A DNA stretch of 64,000 nt from Hymenobacter mucosus (lineage in GTDB: Bacteria > Bacteroidota > Bacteroidia > Cytophagales > Hymenobacteraceae), in assembly GCF_900188255.1 (NCBI RefSeq), contig NZ_FZNS01000002.1, forward strand, positions 682,001 to 746,000, written 5' to 3'. Under the pieces are notes generated by a model. It was not told the origin of the DNA and searched no databases. It saw nothing but the letters and a program-made list of their open reading frames with translations. Made by a program: the position numbers and the translations under genes. Positions 49,303 to 57,337 of this stretch are shown here, piece by piece; position 1 is the first letter of the stretch, and each line of letters starts with the position of its first letter.

Positions 49303-50190
49303 ATGGAATTATTTTTTGACTACCTGCGGTTTGAACGGCGCTTTAGCCCGCACACAGTGCTTTCTTACCAAACAGATTTGCGGCAGTTCTCGGACTACCT
49401 CTTAAGCACGTATGAGCTAGCAGACCCAAGCCAGGCTGATCATACTCTGATCCGCTCTTGGGTGGTAACACTCATGCAACAGCAGATGGATCCGCGTACG
49501 GTTAACCGGAAGATTGCGTGCTTGCGCTCTTACTACAAGTTTTTGCTGCGCACAGGTGCCGTTCAGAAAAACCCCATGCTGCGCATCACTTCGCCGAAAG
49601 TAGCCAAGAAGCTACCTGACTTCGTGCCGGAGGATTCTTTGAACGGCCTACTTAATTCATTTGCCTTTGAGGACACGCTGGGCGGAGTACGCGACCAGTT
49701 AGTTTTGGAGCTTCTTTATGGCACGGGCATTCGCCTTTCGGAACTCATTGGTATCCGCCATGATGATGTGAGCATACCAGGCCGAACCGTACGTGTGACG
49801 GGCAAGGGAAACAAGCAACGCATCGTGCCTCTGAACCCTACTCTTGCAATAGTGATAGAACGCTATATAGAGCGAAAGCAACGGGAATTTGCGTCAGGCA
49901 GCAACGCGCACCCAGCCCTCCTCGTTACGGATAAGGGAGAGCCGCTCTATGAAAAGTTCGTATACCGCACTGTAAAGCACTATTTAAGTCAGATTACAAC
50001 TGCATCCGGCCAGCAGCACCCTCACGTGCTGCGCCATTCTTTTGCCACGCACTTGCTGGGCAAAGGTGCTGACTTAAACGCTATTAAAGAGCTGCTGGGC
50101 CATGCTAACCTAGCAGCTACGCAGGTGTACACGCACTTGAGTATTGACAAGCTGAAATCCGTATTTGAAAAGGCCCACCCAAAGGCCTGA
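49303..50190 (+). CDS. xerC: Tyrosine recombinase, XerC-like
   Basis: A 295-residue site-specific recombinase. An N-terminal SAM-like domain (FDYLRFERRFSPHTVLSYQT) precedes the catalytic domain. The full active-site set is present: R144 in GTGIRLSEL, K168 in GKGNKQR, H241 and R244 in HVLRHSFATHLL, H267 in LLGHANL and the nucleophile Y276 in TQVYTHLS. The length and the housekeeping neighbours (rpsU, hpf) suggest chromosome-dimer resolution with XerD at dif, not a mobile-element integrase. Upstream of hpf by 30 bases and probably co-transcribed with it. Confidence 0.93.
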   Translation: MELFFDYLRFERRFSPHTVLSYQTDLRQFSDYLLSTYELADPSQADHTLIRSWVVTLMQQQMDPRTVNRKIACLRSYYKFLLRTGAVQKNPMLRITSPKVAKKLPDFVPEDSLNGLLNSFAFEDTLGGVRDQLVLELLYGTGIRLSELIGIRHDDVSIPGRTVRVTGKGNKQRIVPLNPTLAIVIERYIERKQREFASGSNAHPALLVTDKGEPLYEKFVYRTVKHYLSQITTASGQQHPHVLRHSFATHLLGKGADLNAIKELLGHANLAATQVYTHLSIDKLKSVFEKAHPKA

Positions 50191-50220
50191 TTTTTCGTTT
50201 TACCCTTAACCCCACATCCG

Positions 50221-50520
50221 ATGAAAGTACAGATGCAATCGGTGCACTTCGACGCCGACCAAAAACTGCTCGACTTCATCCAGAAGCGTCTCGACAAACT
50301 CGAAACCTTCTATGACCGTGTAACTGAAGGAGAAGTAATTCTGCGCCTGAACAATAAGGACGGAATCGCAAACAAAACTGTAGAAATCAAACTCTTCGTA
50401 CCAGGTAGCACTCTGTTTTCGCAGGAAGATGCTGGTACGTTTGAAGCTGCTACCGACGCTGCAACGGATAACCTGAAGCGTCAGATTACTAAATACAAGG
50501 AAAAGCTAGTAAGCCACTGA
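50221..50520 (+). CDS. hpf: Ribosome hibernation-promoting factor (short form)
   Basis: A 99-residue HPF/RaiA family protein: MKVQMQSVHFDADQKLLDFI, then KRLDKLETFYDRVTEGEVIL, KTVEIKLFVPGSTLF and a C-terminal helix FEAATDAATDNLKRQITKYK. It binds the 30S decoding channel and stops translation in resting cells. It lacks the C-terminal dimerisation domain of long HPF. The gene follows xerC closely and ends at a long-stem terminator shared with metK. Confidence 0.93.
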   Translation: MKVQMQSVHFDADQKLLDFIQKRLDKLETFYDRVTEGEVILRLNNKDGIANKTVEIKLFVPGSTLFSQEDAGTFEAATDAATDNLKRQITKYKEKLVSH

Positions 50521-50541
50521 GCCCGAGCATAGGCTAGTAAC

Positions 50542-50609
50542 CTCCGATAGATAATTAGAAAAGCCCCGCCTGATAAGACAGACGGGGCTTTTCTAATTAT
50601 CTATCGGAG
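50542..50609. terminator. Long bidirectional terminator between hpf and metK
   Basis: A perfect 27-bp stem (arms 50542-50568 and 50583-50609, core AGAAAAGCCCCG) with a 14-base loop, between convergent genes. Confidence 0.9.
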
Positions 50610-50625
50610 AATTCGCACTCGGGTA

Positions 50626-51888
50626 TTATAACCCAAATTCTGCCTTAATGGCGTCTACGTAGTCGAGCTTTTCCCAGGTGAAGGTCTCGACAGTCTTAGT
50701 GCTACCATCTGCCTGCACTACTTCTTTGGTGCCGGGCTGGCGGCCCATGTGGCCGTACGCTGCGGACTCAGCGAAAATGGGGTTTTGCAGCCCCAACCGC
50801 TGCACGATAGCATACGGACGCAGATCGAACAGTTTCTGTACTTTCTGGGCTACTTCACCATCTGTGAGCTGGTGGCCGAAAGCGCCATTTGCCTTGGTAG
50901 TACCGTAGGTGGTTACAAATATTCCTACGGGCTCGGCTACACCAATGGCATAGGCTACTTGTACAAGAGCCTGATCGGCTACACCAGCAGCTACTAGGTT
51001 CTTGGCAATATGACGGGCGGCATAGGCTGCCGAACGGTCTACTTTGGAAGAGTCCTTACCGGAGAAAGCGCCGCCACCATGCGCTCCTTTGCCGCCGTAG
51101 GTATCCACAATGATTTTACGGCCAGTGAGCCCGGAGTCACCATGCGGACCACCAATGACAAATTTGCCCGTGGGGTTGATGTGGTACTTAATCTCGTCGG
51201 TGAAAAGCGCCTGCACGTCTTCGCTCAACTGCGCTTTTACGCGCGGCACCAAGATGTTCTTGATGTCCTGCTCAATCTGCTTCAGCATTACTTGCTCTTC
51301 GGCAGCAAACTCATCATGCTGGGTGCTCACTACAATTGTTTCGATGGCAACGGGCGTGTTATCATCATTGTAGCGAATGGTTACTTGGCTTTTCGCATCA
51401 GGACGCAGGTAGGTCATTTCCTGACCGGCTTTGCGAATGGCTGACAGTTCGCGCAGCAACCGGTGCGACAAGTCGAGAGCCAAAGGCATATAGTTCTCGG
51501 TTTCGCGGGTAGCGTAGCCGAACATCATACCTTGGTCGCCGGCACCTTGCTCCTCCGGCTTAGCTCGCTCTACCCCTTGATTGATATCTGCCGACTGCTC
51601 ATGCAAGCGGTTCATCACCTCGCAGGTGTCTGCGTTGAAGAGATACTCTGGCTTGTTATAGCCAATGCGACGAATCACCTCCCGGATGATGGGCTCAGCC
51701 TCAACATGGGCCGATGACTTGATTTCGCCAGCGACCAAGGCGAAGTCTGTGGTAACCAGAGTCTCGCAGGCCACTTTGGCAGTTGGGTCCTGACGCAGGT
51801 ATTCGTCGAGGATGGCGTCAGAAATCTGGTCGGCTACTTTATCAGGGTGGCCTTCCGAAACGGATTCGGAGGTGAACAGGTACGGCAT
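50626..51888 (-). CDS. metK: S-adenosylmethionine synthase
   Basis: A 420-residue enzyme making SAM from methionine and ATP. Signatures are FTSESVSEGHPDKVADQISD at the N-terminus, GAGDQGMMFGYA, GGPHGDSGLTGRKIIVDTYG and the phosphate loop GGGAFSGKDSSKVDRSAAYA. It is slightly longer than the E. coli enzyme, with an insert around the middle (NDDNTPVAIETIVVSTQHDE, KQIEQDIKNILV) as usual in Bacteroidota. The leader contains a stable hairpin at 51921-51952 after a -7 box at 51965-51972. No known SAM riboswitch pattern was recognised. Confidence 0.97.
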   Translation of the reverse strand: MPYLFTSESVSEGHPDKVADQISDAILDEYLRQDPTAKVACETLVTTDFALVAGEIKSSAHVEAEPIIREVIRRIGYNKPEYLFNADTCEVMNRLHEQSADINQGVERAKPEEQGAGDQGMMFGYATRETENYMPLALDLSHRLLRELSAIRKAGQEMTYLRPDAKSQVTIRYNDDNTPVAIETIVVSTQHDEFAAEEQVMLKQIEQDIKNILVPRVKAQLSEDVQALFTDEIKYHINPTGKFVIGGPHGDSGLTGRKIIVDTYGGKGAHGGGAFSGKDSSKVDRSAAYAARHIAKNLVAAGVADQALVQVAYAIGVAEPVGIFVTTYGTTKANGAFGHQLTDGEVAQKVQKLFDLRPYAIVQRLGLQNPIFAESAAYGHMGRQPGTKEVVQADGSTKTVETFTWEKLDYVDAIKAEFGL

Positions 51889-51920
51889 CAGCTTGTAAAG
51901 GTATAAGTACGCGAGGGGCC

Positions 51921-51952
51921 GGCAGCCCCTGCCCTGCTAGGGCTATGCTGCC
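51921..51952 (-). other. Stable hairpin in the metK leader
   Basis: Outer stem GGCAGC/GCTGCC and inner stem GCCCT/AGGGC enclose a 4-base loop in the predicted 5' UTR. No T-run follows, so it is not a terminator. Its role, if any, is unknown. Confidence 0.5.
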
Positions 51953-51964
51953 AGGCAAGGGCTG

Positions 51965-51972
51965 CAAAGCTA
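51965..51972 (-). promoter_or_regulatory. -7 promoter element of metK
   Basis: TAGCTTTG on the minus strand. Transcription would start near 51958, leaving a leader of about 70 bases. Confidence 0.55.
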
Positions 51973-52079
51973 CGAGTTTTATAAATGGATGAATTACTGC
52001 AGTTCCAAACAGTCTAAAAACCCTGGTTCAACTAGGTTCTCCGTTAGCTTCCGCACAGCGTGTAGGTAGGTTGCCTAGT

Positions 52080-53339
52080 TCAGGAAAACGGGCCGTAGGA
52101 ACATACCTGCCAAATATGCCAACCTAAGGCGCCCGCAACCGCCAGCCACCGTACCCTCGGATAGGCAGGAAGCCGGTAGAGAGCCGCCGCTACAAAACAA
52201 AGCAGCAGGGGCACTAGCGTAAAGGTGAGCCGCTCCCGATAATAGCCGAGCACGGCAAAAAAAGCTACAAACCCCACCAACAGAGCCAGGATGGTAGGCA
52301 ATGGCTCGTTGCGCAACTCTCCTCGGCGCGCTAGCTGCCAAGCTAGTACCAGCGCAACTCCCACAAATAGGCCAATGGCCGGCCACGTGCTCACGAAGTG
52401 CTCAAGGCGTGTTCCTACCTCGCGCCAGAAGGCCCACCACGGTAGCCGAGCGGCTTCTAGCAGCCAAACTAGTTGGTTGTAAGCTTCGGCCTCGTGATTG
52501 TAGTAGCGGACACCCCGCAACCCCAGAATAGCAATCCAGAGTCCAGTAGGTAAGGCAAAAAGTAACGTGAGCCCTACTGTAAAGAATGCTTTCCTATAAA
52601 GCGGCTGCTTTTTGCCTTGCTGCCAAGCCAGATATAGCAAGCAAGGCAGCACCAGCACAAAGCTACCGTACACCAGGGCTAGCCCGCCCCCAAGCAGGGC
52701 GAAGCAGCAAAGCTGGAGCCATGTAGTACGGCCCCGCAAAGCCAACAGGATGTACAAACAAAGTAGTGGCACTAAAAACGTGAACATCTGCTGGTGCACC
52801 GTCCAGAAGAAGGCCTTGGTAACTTGGTTGGACGCCAGAAACACCAATAATGCACCAAGCACTAACTGGCTGCCCTGCCCCTGCGTCAGACGCCGATAGA
52901 GGTTACTGAACAAGAGCATACTAGCTAGTAGCACCACGTAGTTCAGCAGTACATACCCAATGTAGAAACCTAGCAATGGTTGATACTTAGCCGGTAAGTG
53001 GGCTACTGTTTGCGGAGGTAGTAGCCCACTGGCCGTGAGACCCTGAACTAGCCAAGTGCAAGGGTAGCCCACAGCAGTACCCAGCAGGATAAACAACGGG
53101 CGCGACTGCCGAACTTCTCTGGGCTCTAGCAAGTGAATAGGCTGCCGGGCATCCTCCATGTACACAAAACCGTCGCAGTTGGCCGTGAAGCCGGCAAAGG
53201 AGGAAAGGTGCAGATAAGTCCCGCAGTACTCAGTCTCGGTTTGCGGAGACGGTGAGAATAGAAAGGAAGTTGTAGCTAGCAGAATGAGCAGCGTACAGCC
53301 TACGGCCTGCCGCAGCACCCTCCGAAGTGGCATTGTCAT
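52080..53339 (-). CDS. Multi-pass membrane protein of unknown function
   Basis: A 419-residue protein with about ten transmembrane helices, including VGCTLLILLATTSFLF, FYIGYVLLNYVVLLASMLLF, LVLGALLVFLAS, FTFLVPLLCLYILLAL, VLVLPCLLYLAW and PTILALLVGFVAFFAVLGYY. A large loop follows helix 1 and contains YCGTYLHLSSFAGFTANCDG with two Cys that may be disulfide-bonded outside. The topology recalls membrane glycosyltransferase (GT-C-like) or polymer proteins, but I see no diagnostic motif. The ATG lies three bases after the stop of the S9 peptidase gene, so the two genes form an operon. Confidence 0.7.
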   Translation of the reverse strand: MTMPLRRVLRQAVGCTLLILLATTSFLFSPSPQTETEYCGTYLHLSSFAGFTANCDGFVYMEDARQPIHLLEPREVRQSRPLFILLGTAVGYPCTWLVQGLTASGLLPPQTVAHLPAKYQPLLGFYIGYVLLNYVVLLASMLLFSNLYRRLTQGQGSQLVLGALLVFLASNQVTKAFFWTVHQQMFTFLVPLLCLYILLALRGRTTWLQLCCFALLGGGLALVYGSFVLVLPCLLYLAWQQGKKQPLYRKAFFTVGLTLLFALPTGLWIAILGLRGVRYYNHEAEAYNQLVWLLEAARLPWWAFWREVGTRLEHFVSTWPAIGLFVGVALVLAWQLARRGELRNEPLPTILALLVGFVAFFAVLGYYRERLTFTLVPLLLCFVAAALYRLPAYPRVRWLAVAGALGWHIWQVCSYGPFS

Positions 53340-53342
53340 GAT

Positions 53343-55796
53343 CTACTGCCCACCTGCACTTGTTGGCGTTGTAGTCTGGGGGTTTAGGTTGGTTTCGAAT
53401 AGCTTGAGAATGCGCTTGTATTCGTCCGTCCAAGAAGAGGGCTCCTCGAAGCCATGGTTTTCCACGGGATATACGGCTAACTCCCAGTTTTCCTTTTTCA
53501 ACTCAATAAGACGTTGCGAAAGGCGCACGATGTCTTGGAAGTGCACATTGGTATCGACCATGCCGTGGCACATGAGCAGGTGGCCTTTTAAACCATTGGC
53601 GTAGTAGATGGGCGACGAACGGGCGTAAGCTATGCTGTCGTTGTAGGGTTCGTTGAGAATATTGTCGGTATAGCCGTGGTTGTAGTGCGCCCAGTCCGTG
53701 ACAGAGCGCAGGGCGGCACCGGCCTTGAATACATCTGGCTGCGTGAACATGGCCATCAGCGTGATGAAGCCCCCGTAGCTACCGCCGTAAATACCGATGC
53801 GCTGGGGGCTGACACCGTATTTATCCGTCAATAGCTTGGCTCCATCTACTTGGTCGGTGAGGTCTTTGCCCCCCATGTAGCGGTAGATGCCCGTGCGCAC
53901 GTCGCGGCCGTAGCCTGCCGAGCCACGGTAGTCAATATCGAGCACGGTATAGCCTTTGTCTACCAGTAGATTGTGGAACATGTACTCGCGGAAATAAGAG
54001 CTCCACCACTTGTGCGCATTCTGGAGGTAGCCCGCACCGTGCACAAACACAACAGCCGGACCTTGCGCCTGCGGAGTAGCCGGGCGGTATAGGCGCGCGT
54101 ACACATCCGCACCGTCGCGGGCCTTAATAGTAATGACCTCCGGGGCACGCCACGCGTAGCTTTCAAACTCAGGGGTAGTGCTGTGCGTCAGGCGACGCAT
54201 TTTGGCGCCGGGCTTGTTATCCATCACGTACAGTTCCCAGGGCGTGTTAGACGTGCTATAGCGTACGGCCAGCGTTTTCTCGTCGGGCGAGAGGGTCACT
54301 TCACTGGCACCGGGCAGGGTTGTAATCTGCGTCATGGTGCCGCCGGCTACTGGCATCCGGTAGAAGTGCTGCTCACCGGGGTGCGTTTTATTGGCCGTGA
54401 GGTACCACGTCTTTTTGTCTCGGCTGAGCTGCACCTTCTGCACCTCATACTTGCCGCTGGTCAGGGCCTTCTTTTGGTTGTTGACTACGTCCACCGTGTA
54501 CAAGTGAGAGTAGCCCGTTTCTTCGCTCTGAAACCAGATCCGGCGGTTATCGGGCAGCCAGCCTACGCTGCCTTCATCGTAGCCAATACCAGGGCCGTTA
54601 ATCCAGGCATCGTCGTGCTGGCGGTCGAGGAGGGTTATTTTTTGGGTAGCGGGGTCCAAGCCCACAATCCACCGGTCCTTGTTATCTGCGGAGCGAATGA
54701 CGAGGAAAGCCCGTTGACCATCTTCCGACCAGAATGGCCCAAAGGGCACCACGCGCCGTAGCTCACTGGCCGGCTTTTCCTTTTTGGCGGCAGTAGCGGC
54801 TTTTGCAGAATCGGCCGGGGCGGGGGCCTTGGCTTTTAGCTGGTACTCCTTGCGGTAGGCGGGTTGTTCGTCCAAGCCTTTCAGTTCCCGGTAGCCTAGC
54901 ACAAAAGTGGTGTCGCGCCCAATGTCGTACAGACCTAGCTGGTAAGCTGTTTGGGCGGCGCCTACCTTGGTGCGCGTGCTGATGTCTTCGGTGAAGCCCG
55001 AGGCCGTAACAAAGTTGGGCACCAAGGCTACTTTCTCGGCGGTGGGCTCTTGCACCAGGGTGTACGTCACGTAGCGCCCATCAGGCGCTAGACGCAGGTT
55101 GCGCACGGTTTGCTGGCCCAACCAAATGGCTTTAGGCCGCAAACGAGCCAGGGCTTTTTGCTGGCGCTGCCGGGCCTTGGCATCTTGGTCTTTCAGCTTA
55201 ATGATGTCAAACAAAGCCAGCTGCTGGGCCCGCAGAAACTTATCTGCTTTGTCGGCAGCGGCATCGGCCGGCTTGTAGCCCTTCCGAAAATCCGTGCGTT
55301 GTACTGTCTCACCAGTAGTTGGGTTCCAGGTGAACAGGTTGCCCCCACGCGAGTAGCTAATGAGCTGATCCTGCAATACGAAAAGGGGCTCTGCCTCCCG
55401 CTCGGCCGTATTGGTCACGCGCCGGACGCGTTGGGTCTTCAGGTCGAGCACGTAAATGTCACCGTCCTTTTCGTACACCTTCCGCGTGTAGCGCTGGTCA
55501 TACTCGCCAGTGGCAGCGGGTAGCTCACGCTGGTCGCGCCCGCTCACCTTCCGGGCAGTACCACCGCCGGGGCTGAGGCTGTAGAGAGAATCCCGCCGGG
55601 CTTTCTCGGGGTTCCAACTGAAGTAAATACGCTTTCCATCTTCGCCCCAATAGATGTTGGACGGAGATGTGCCCAGCCACTGCGCCGGGTCGCGCATGAT
55701 TTTATCGACGGTAAGCGGGGCCAACTGTTGGGCCTGGGCTACTTCACTCAGCAGCACTGAACCAGCGGCCAGCAGCAAGAGAACAGGTTTCTGCAT
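53343..55796 (-). CDS. S9-family prolyl oligopeptidase (DPP4-like), exported
   Basis: An 817-residue peptidase with a signal peptide (MQKPVLLLLAAGSVLLSEVAQAQ). An eight-bladed propeller occupies roughly residues 40-530 (KRIYFSWNPE, ISYSRGGNLFTWNPTTGE, WLPDNRRIWFQSEETGYSHL). The C-terminal alpha/beta-hydrolase has GPAVVFVHGAGYLQ, DIDYRGSAGYG, the nucleophile in GIYGGSYGGFITLMA, the acid near HGMVDTNVHFQD and the His in NHGFEEP. It should release N-terminal dipeptides or process short peptides in the periplasm. It is followed after 3 bases by the membrane protein gene. Confidence 0.94.
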   Translation of the reverse strand: MQKPVLLLLAAGSVLLSEVAQAQQLAPLTVDKIMRDPAQWLGTSPSNIYWGEDGKRIYFSWNPEKARRDSLYSLSPGGGTARKVSGRDQRELPAATGEYDQRYTRKVYEKDGDIYVLDLKTQRVRRVTNTAEREAEPLFVLQDQLISYSRGGNLFTWNPTTGETVQRTDFRKGYKPADAAADKADKFLRAQQLALFDIIKLKDQDAKARQRQQKALARLRPKAIWLGQQTVRNLRLAPDGRYVTYTLVQEPTAEKVALVPNFVTASGFTEDISTRTKVGAAQTAYQLGLYDIGRDTTFVLGYRELKGLDEQPAYRKEYQLKAKAPAPADSAKAATAAKKEKPASELRRVVPFGPFWSEDGQRAFLVIRSADNKDRWIVGLDPATQKITLLDRQHDDAWINGPGIGYDEGSVGWLPDNRRIWFQSEETGYSHLYTVDVVNNQKKALTSGKYEVQKVQLSRDKKTWYLTANKTHPGEQHFYRMPVAGGTMTQITTLPGASEVTLSPDEKTLAVRYSTSNTPWELYVMDNKPGAKMRRLTHSTTPEFESYAWRAPEVITIKARDGADVYARLYRPATPQAQGPAVVFVHGAGYLQNAHKWWSSYFREYMFHNLLVDKGYTVLDIDYRGSAGYGRDVRTGIYRYMGGKDLTDQVDGAKLLTDKYGVSPQRIGIYGGSYGGFITLMAMFTQPDVFKAGAALRSVTDWAHYNHGYTDNILNEPYNDSIAYARSSPIYYANGLKGHLLMCHGMVDTNVHFQDIVRLSQRLIELKKENWELAVYPVENHGFEEPSSWTDEYKRILKLFETNLNPQTTTPTSAGGQ

Positions 55797-56017
55797 AGAA
55801 GCACGAATAGTGGTATGAGCCGCAACTTACGCCACAGCAACCAATGGACAGTGCCCTAACTACTGCGTTGCACAGCGGGCACCTGGCGTATGCAAGATGT
55901 AGGCAATGCTACCTCTCTACGGAGTACGCCTGCGCTGCCCCTTCTTCTTAGTTAGCCAATGCCTCTACCCCTGCCTTTCAGGCCTAACCAGTTGACGAAG
56001 TATTGACAAGCTACCCT

Positions 56018-56665
56018 TTATAGCCCTCCTTTTTCCCAGGCCAGTAGCTCCGCTTGGAGGTTGCGGCGGGCTTGGGTGTCAAGCTTATCATGAAAGATGG
56101 GAGTATGATATAAAGTAGCAGCGGCCAGCAGCTTCTCCAGCACCTTGCGGCGGCCGCGACGGTACATGAAATCGGGCACAAGTCGGTATTCCTGGCGCAC
56201 TTGGCGGGCATATTGCCAGTAGTCGGCCTCCGGAGCGCCTAAAATTTGCAGATCGGCATCTAAGAAGAACAGCAAATCTGAGTCGGTAGCGGGCTGGGGC
56301 TGGGTGTGGTCTTTGGTGCGCTCAATAAAGAAGGCCACGCGCTGGCGCCGCTCCTCCGAAAGCGTGGTGTGAGCCAAGAACTCTAACGCCCACGCCGCGC
56401 TGCGGGCTTCGTTGTCATCGCGCAGAGTACTGTACACGGCATCATGAAACCAAATGGCCAAGCGCACGACCTCTGCGTCCTTCAGCAGGGCCTTATGCCG
56501 GTCGGCGCTGTCTAGCAGGGCGCGCACGTGCTTTAGGGAATGATAGTGCCGGTCGGAGCCATCGTAGGCGGCCGCTAGCTGTTGGTAGGTGGTAGTGCGC
56601 CGGGTATCGTCGGGTAGTAAGGAAGTAGTGAGGCGGTGCCAGCGGGTAACCAACGTGGTATTCAT
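56018..56665 (-). CDS. HD-domain metal-dependent hydrolase
   Basis: A 215-residue cytoplasmic protein. The HD pattern is seen as HYHSLKHVRALL (first His), then AIWFHDAVYSTLRDDNE (His-Asp pair), with FFLDADLQILGA as the later Asp. It fits the group of predicted HD hydrolases with an N-terminal helical start (RWHRLTTSLLPDD) and a C-terminal helix bundle (RKVLEKLLAAATLYH). Such proteins act on nucleotides or phosphate esters; the substrate is unknown. A TACTTTTG -7 box on the minus strand lies at 56720-56727. Confidence 0.88.
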   Translation of the reverse strand: MNTTLVTRWHRLTTSLLPDDTRRTTTYQQLAAAYDGSDRHYHSLKHVRALLDSADRHKALLKDAEVVRLAIWFHDAVYSTLRDDNEARSAAWALEFLAHTTLSEERRQRVAFFIERTKDHTQPQPATDSDLLFFLDADLQILGAPEADYWQYARQVRQEYRLVPDFMYRRGRRKVLEKLLAAATLYHTPIFHDKLDTQARRNLQAELLAWEKGGL

Positions 56666-56719
56666 ACAAACAACGAGACTAGCGAATAAGGAAGCCGCTT
56701 GGCATCTAGGTATAGGCTA

Positions 56720-56727
56720 CAAAAGTA
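56720..56727 (-). promoter_or_regulatory. -7 promoter element of the HD hydrolase gene
   Basis: TACTTTTG on the minus strand, with a predicted leader of about 48 bases. Confidence 0.5.
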
Positions 56728-56783
56728 AGGTTACCCACTCCTATTTGGTTCTTATCTCGAGCGAACTACCTTCATAAAGAGTC

Positions 56784-57218
56784 CTAATTCTTAGTAGGAA
56801 CACCGTAAGGGTTAGCCCGCCTAACCTCTAGGTAGCGCTCTGGAGTAGCCAAGTCCTGAAACCCGAACTGCCGGTACAAGCTGTGAGCGTCTAACGTGGC
56901 TAGCAAATGACGACGCAATCCTTGCAGCTCAGGGTGGCTCCATACAGCGCCCATCAACTGCTTACTCAGGCCTTGGCCTTGAAATTCGGGTAGTACAAAT
57001 ACGTCGCACAGCCAGGCAAACGTAGCCCGGTCCGTAACAACGCGGGCAAAGGCAGCCTGGCGCCCGTCGGCGGTATACGCACCGAAATTGAGGGAATTAG
57101 CAATAGCCCGTTCTACGGTGGCGAGTGGAATGTTCTGAGCCCAGTACGAATCGTAGGAGAGGTAGCGGTGAATAGTAGCTACATCCAGGCGGGCTGGGTC
57201 GGTACTGATGGTAAACAT
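56784..57218 (-). CDS. GNAT-family N-acetyltransferase
   Basis: A 144-residue acetyltransferase of the short single-domain type: LDVATIHRYLSYDSYWAQNI at the N-terminus, then FGAYTADGRQAAFARVVTD, WLCDVFVLPEFQGQGLSKQL with the acetyl-CoA loop QGQGLS, and DAHSLYRQFGFQDLATPERY. This resembles the common stand-alone bacterial GNATs whose substrates are unknown. ATG 57218 (MFTISTDP) is preferred over an in-frame start four codons upstream. It is divergent from the sugar dehydrogenase gene. Confidence 0.9.
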   Translation of the reverse strand: MFTISTDPARLDVATIHRYLSYDSYWAQNIPLATVERAIANSLNFGAYTADGRQAAFARVVTDRATFAWLCDVFVLPEFQGQGLSKQLMGAVWSHPELQGLRRHLLATLDAHSLYRQFGFQDLATPERYLEVRRANPYGVPTKN

Positions 57219-57337
57219 GACAGAAAGCAAAGGGTCGACAACCCAAGCAAGATACGGCTACTTCCTACATGCGCCGCTCATCCGTACGCCCGAATAATTC
57301 GTTTACCTTTTGTCTTTTATCTCAACCTCTTATCCGT

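Noticed and set aside
49303..50190. Tyrosine recombinase as a sign of a mobile element or integron
   Set aside because: Its length, motifs and housekeeping neighbours fit chromosomal XerC; no attachment-site repeats or cargo genes lie next to it.
54183..54761. A 192-codon + strand open frame opposite the S9 peptidase
   Set aside because: Antisense shadow of a conserved propeller domain, without signal or domain features.
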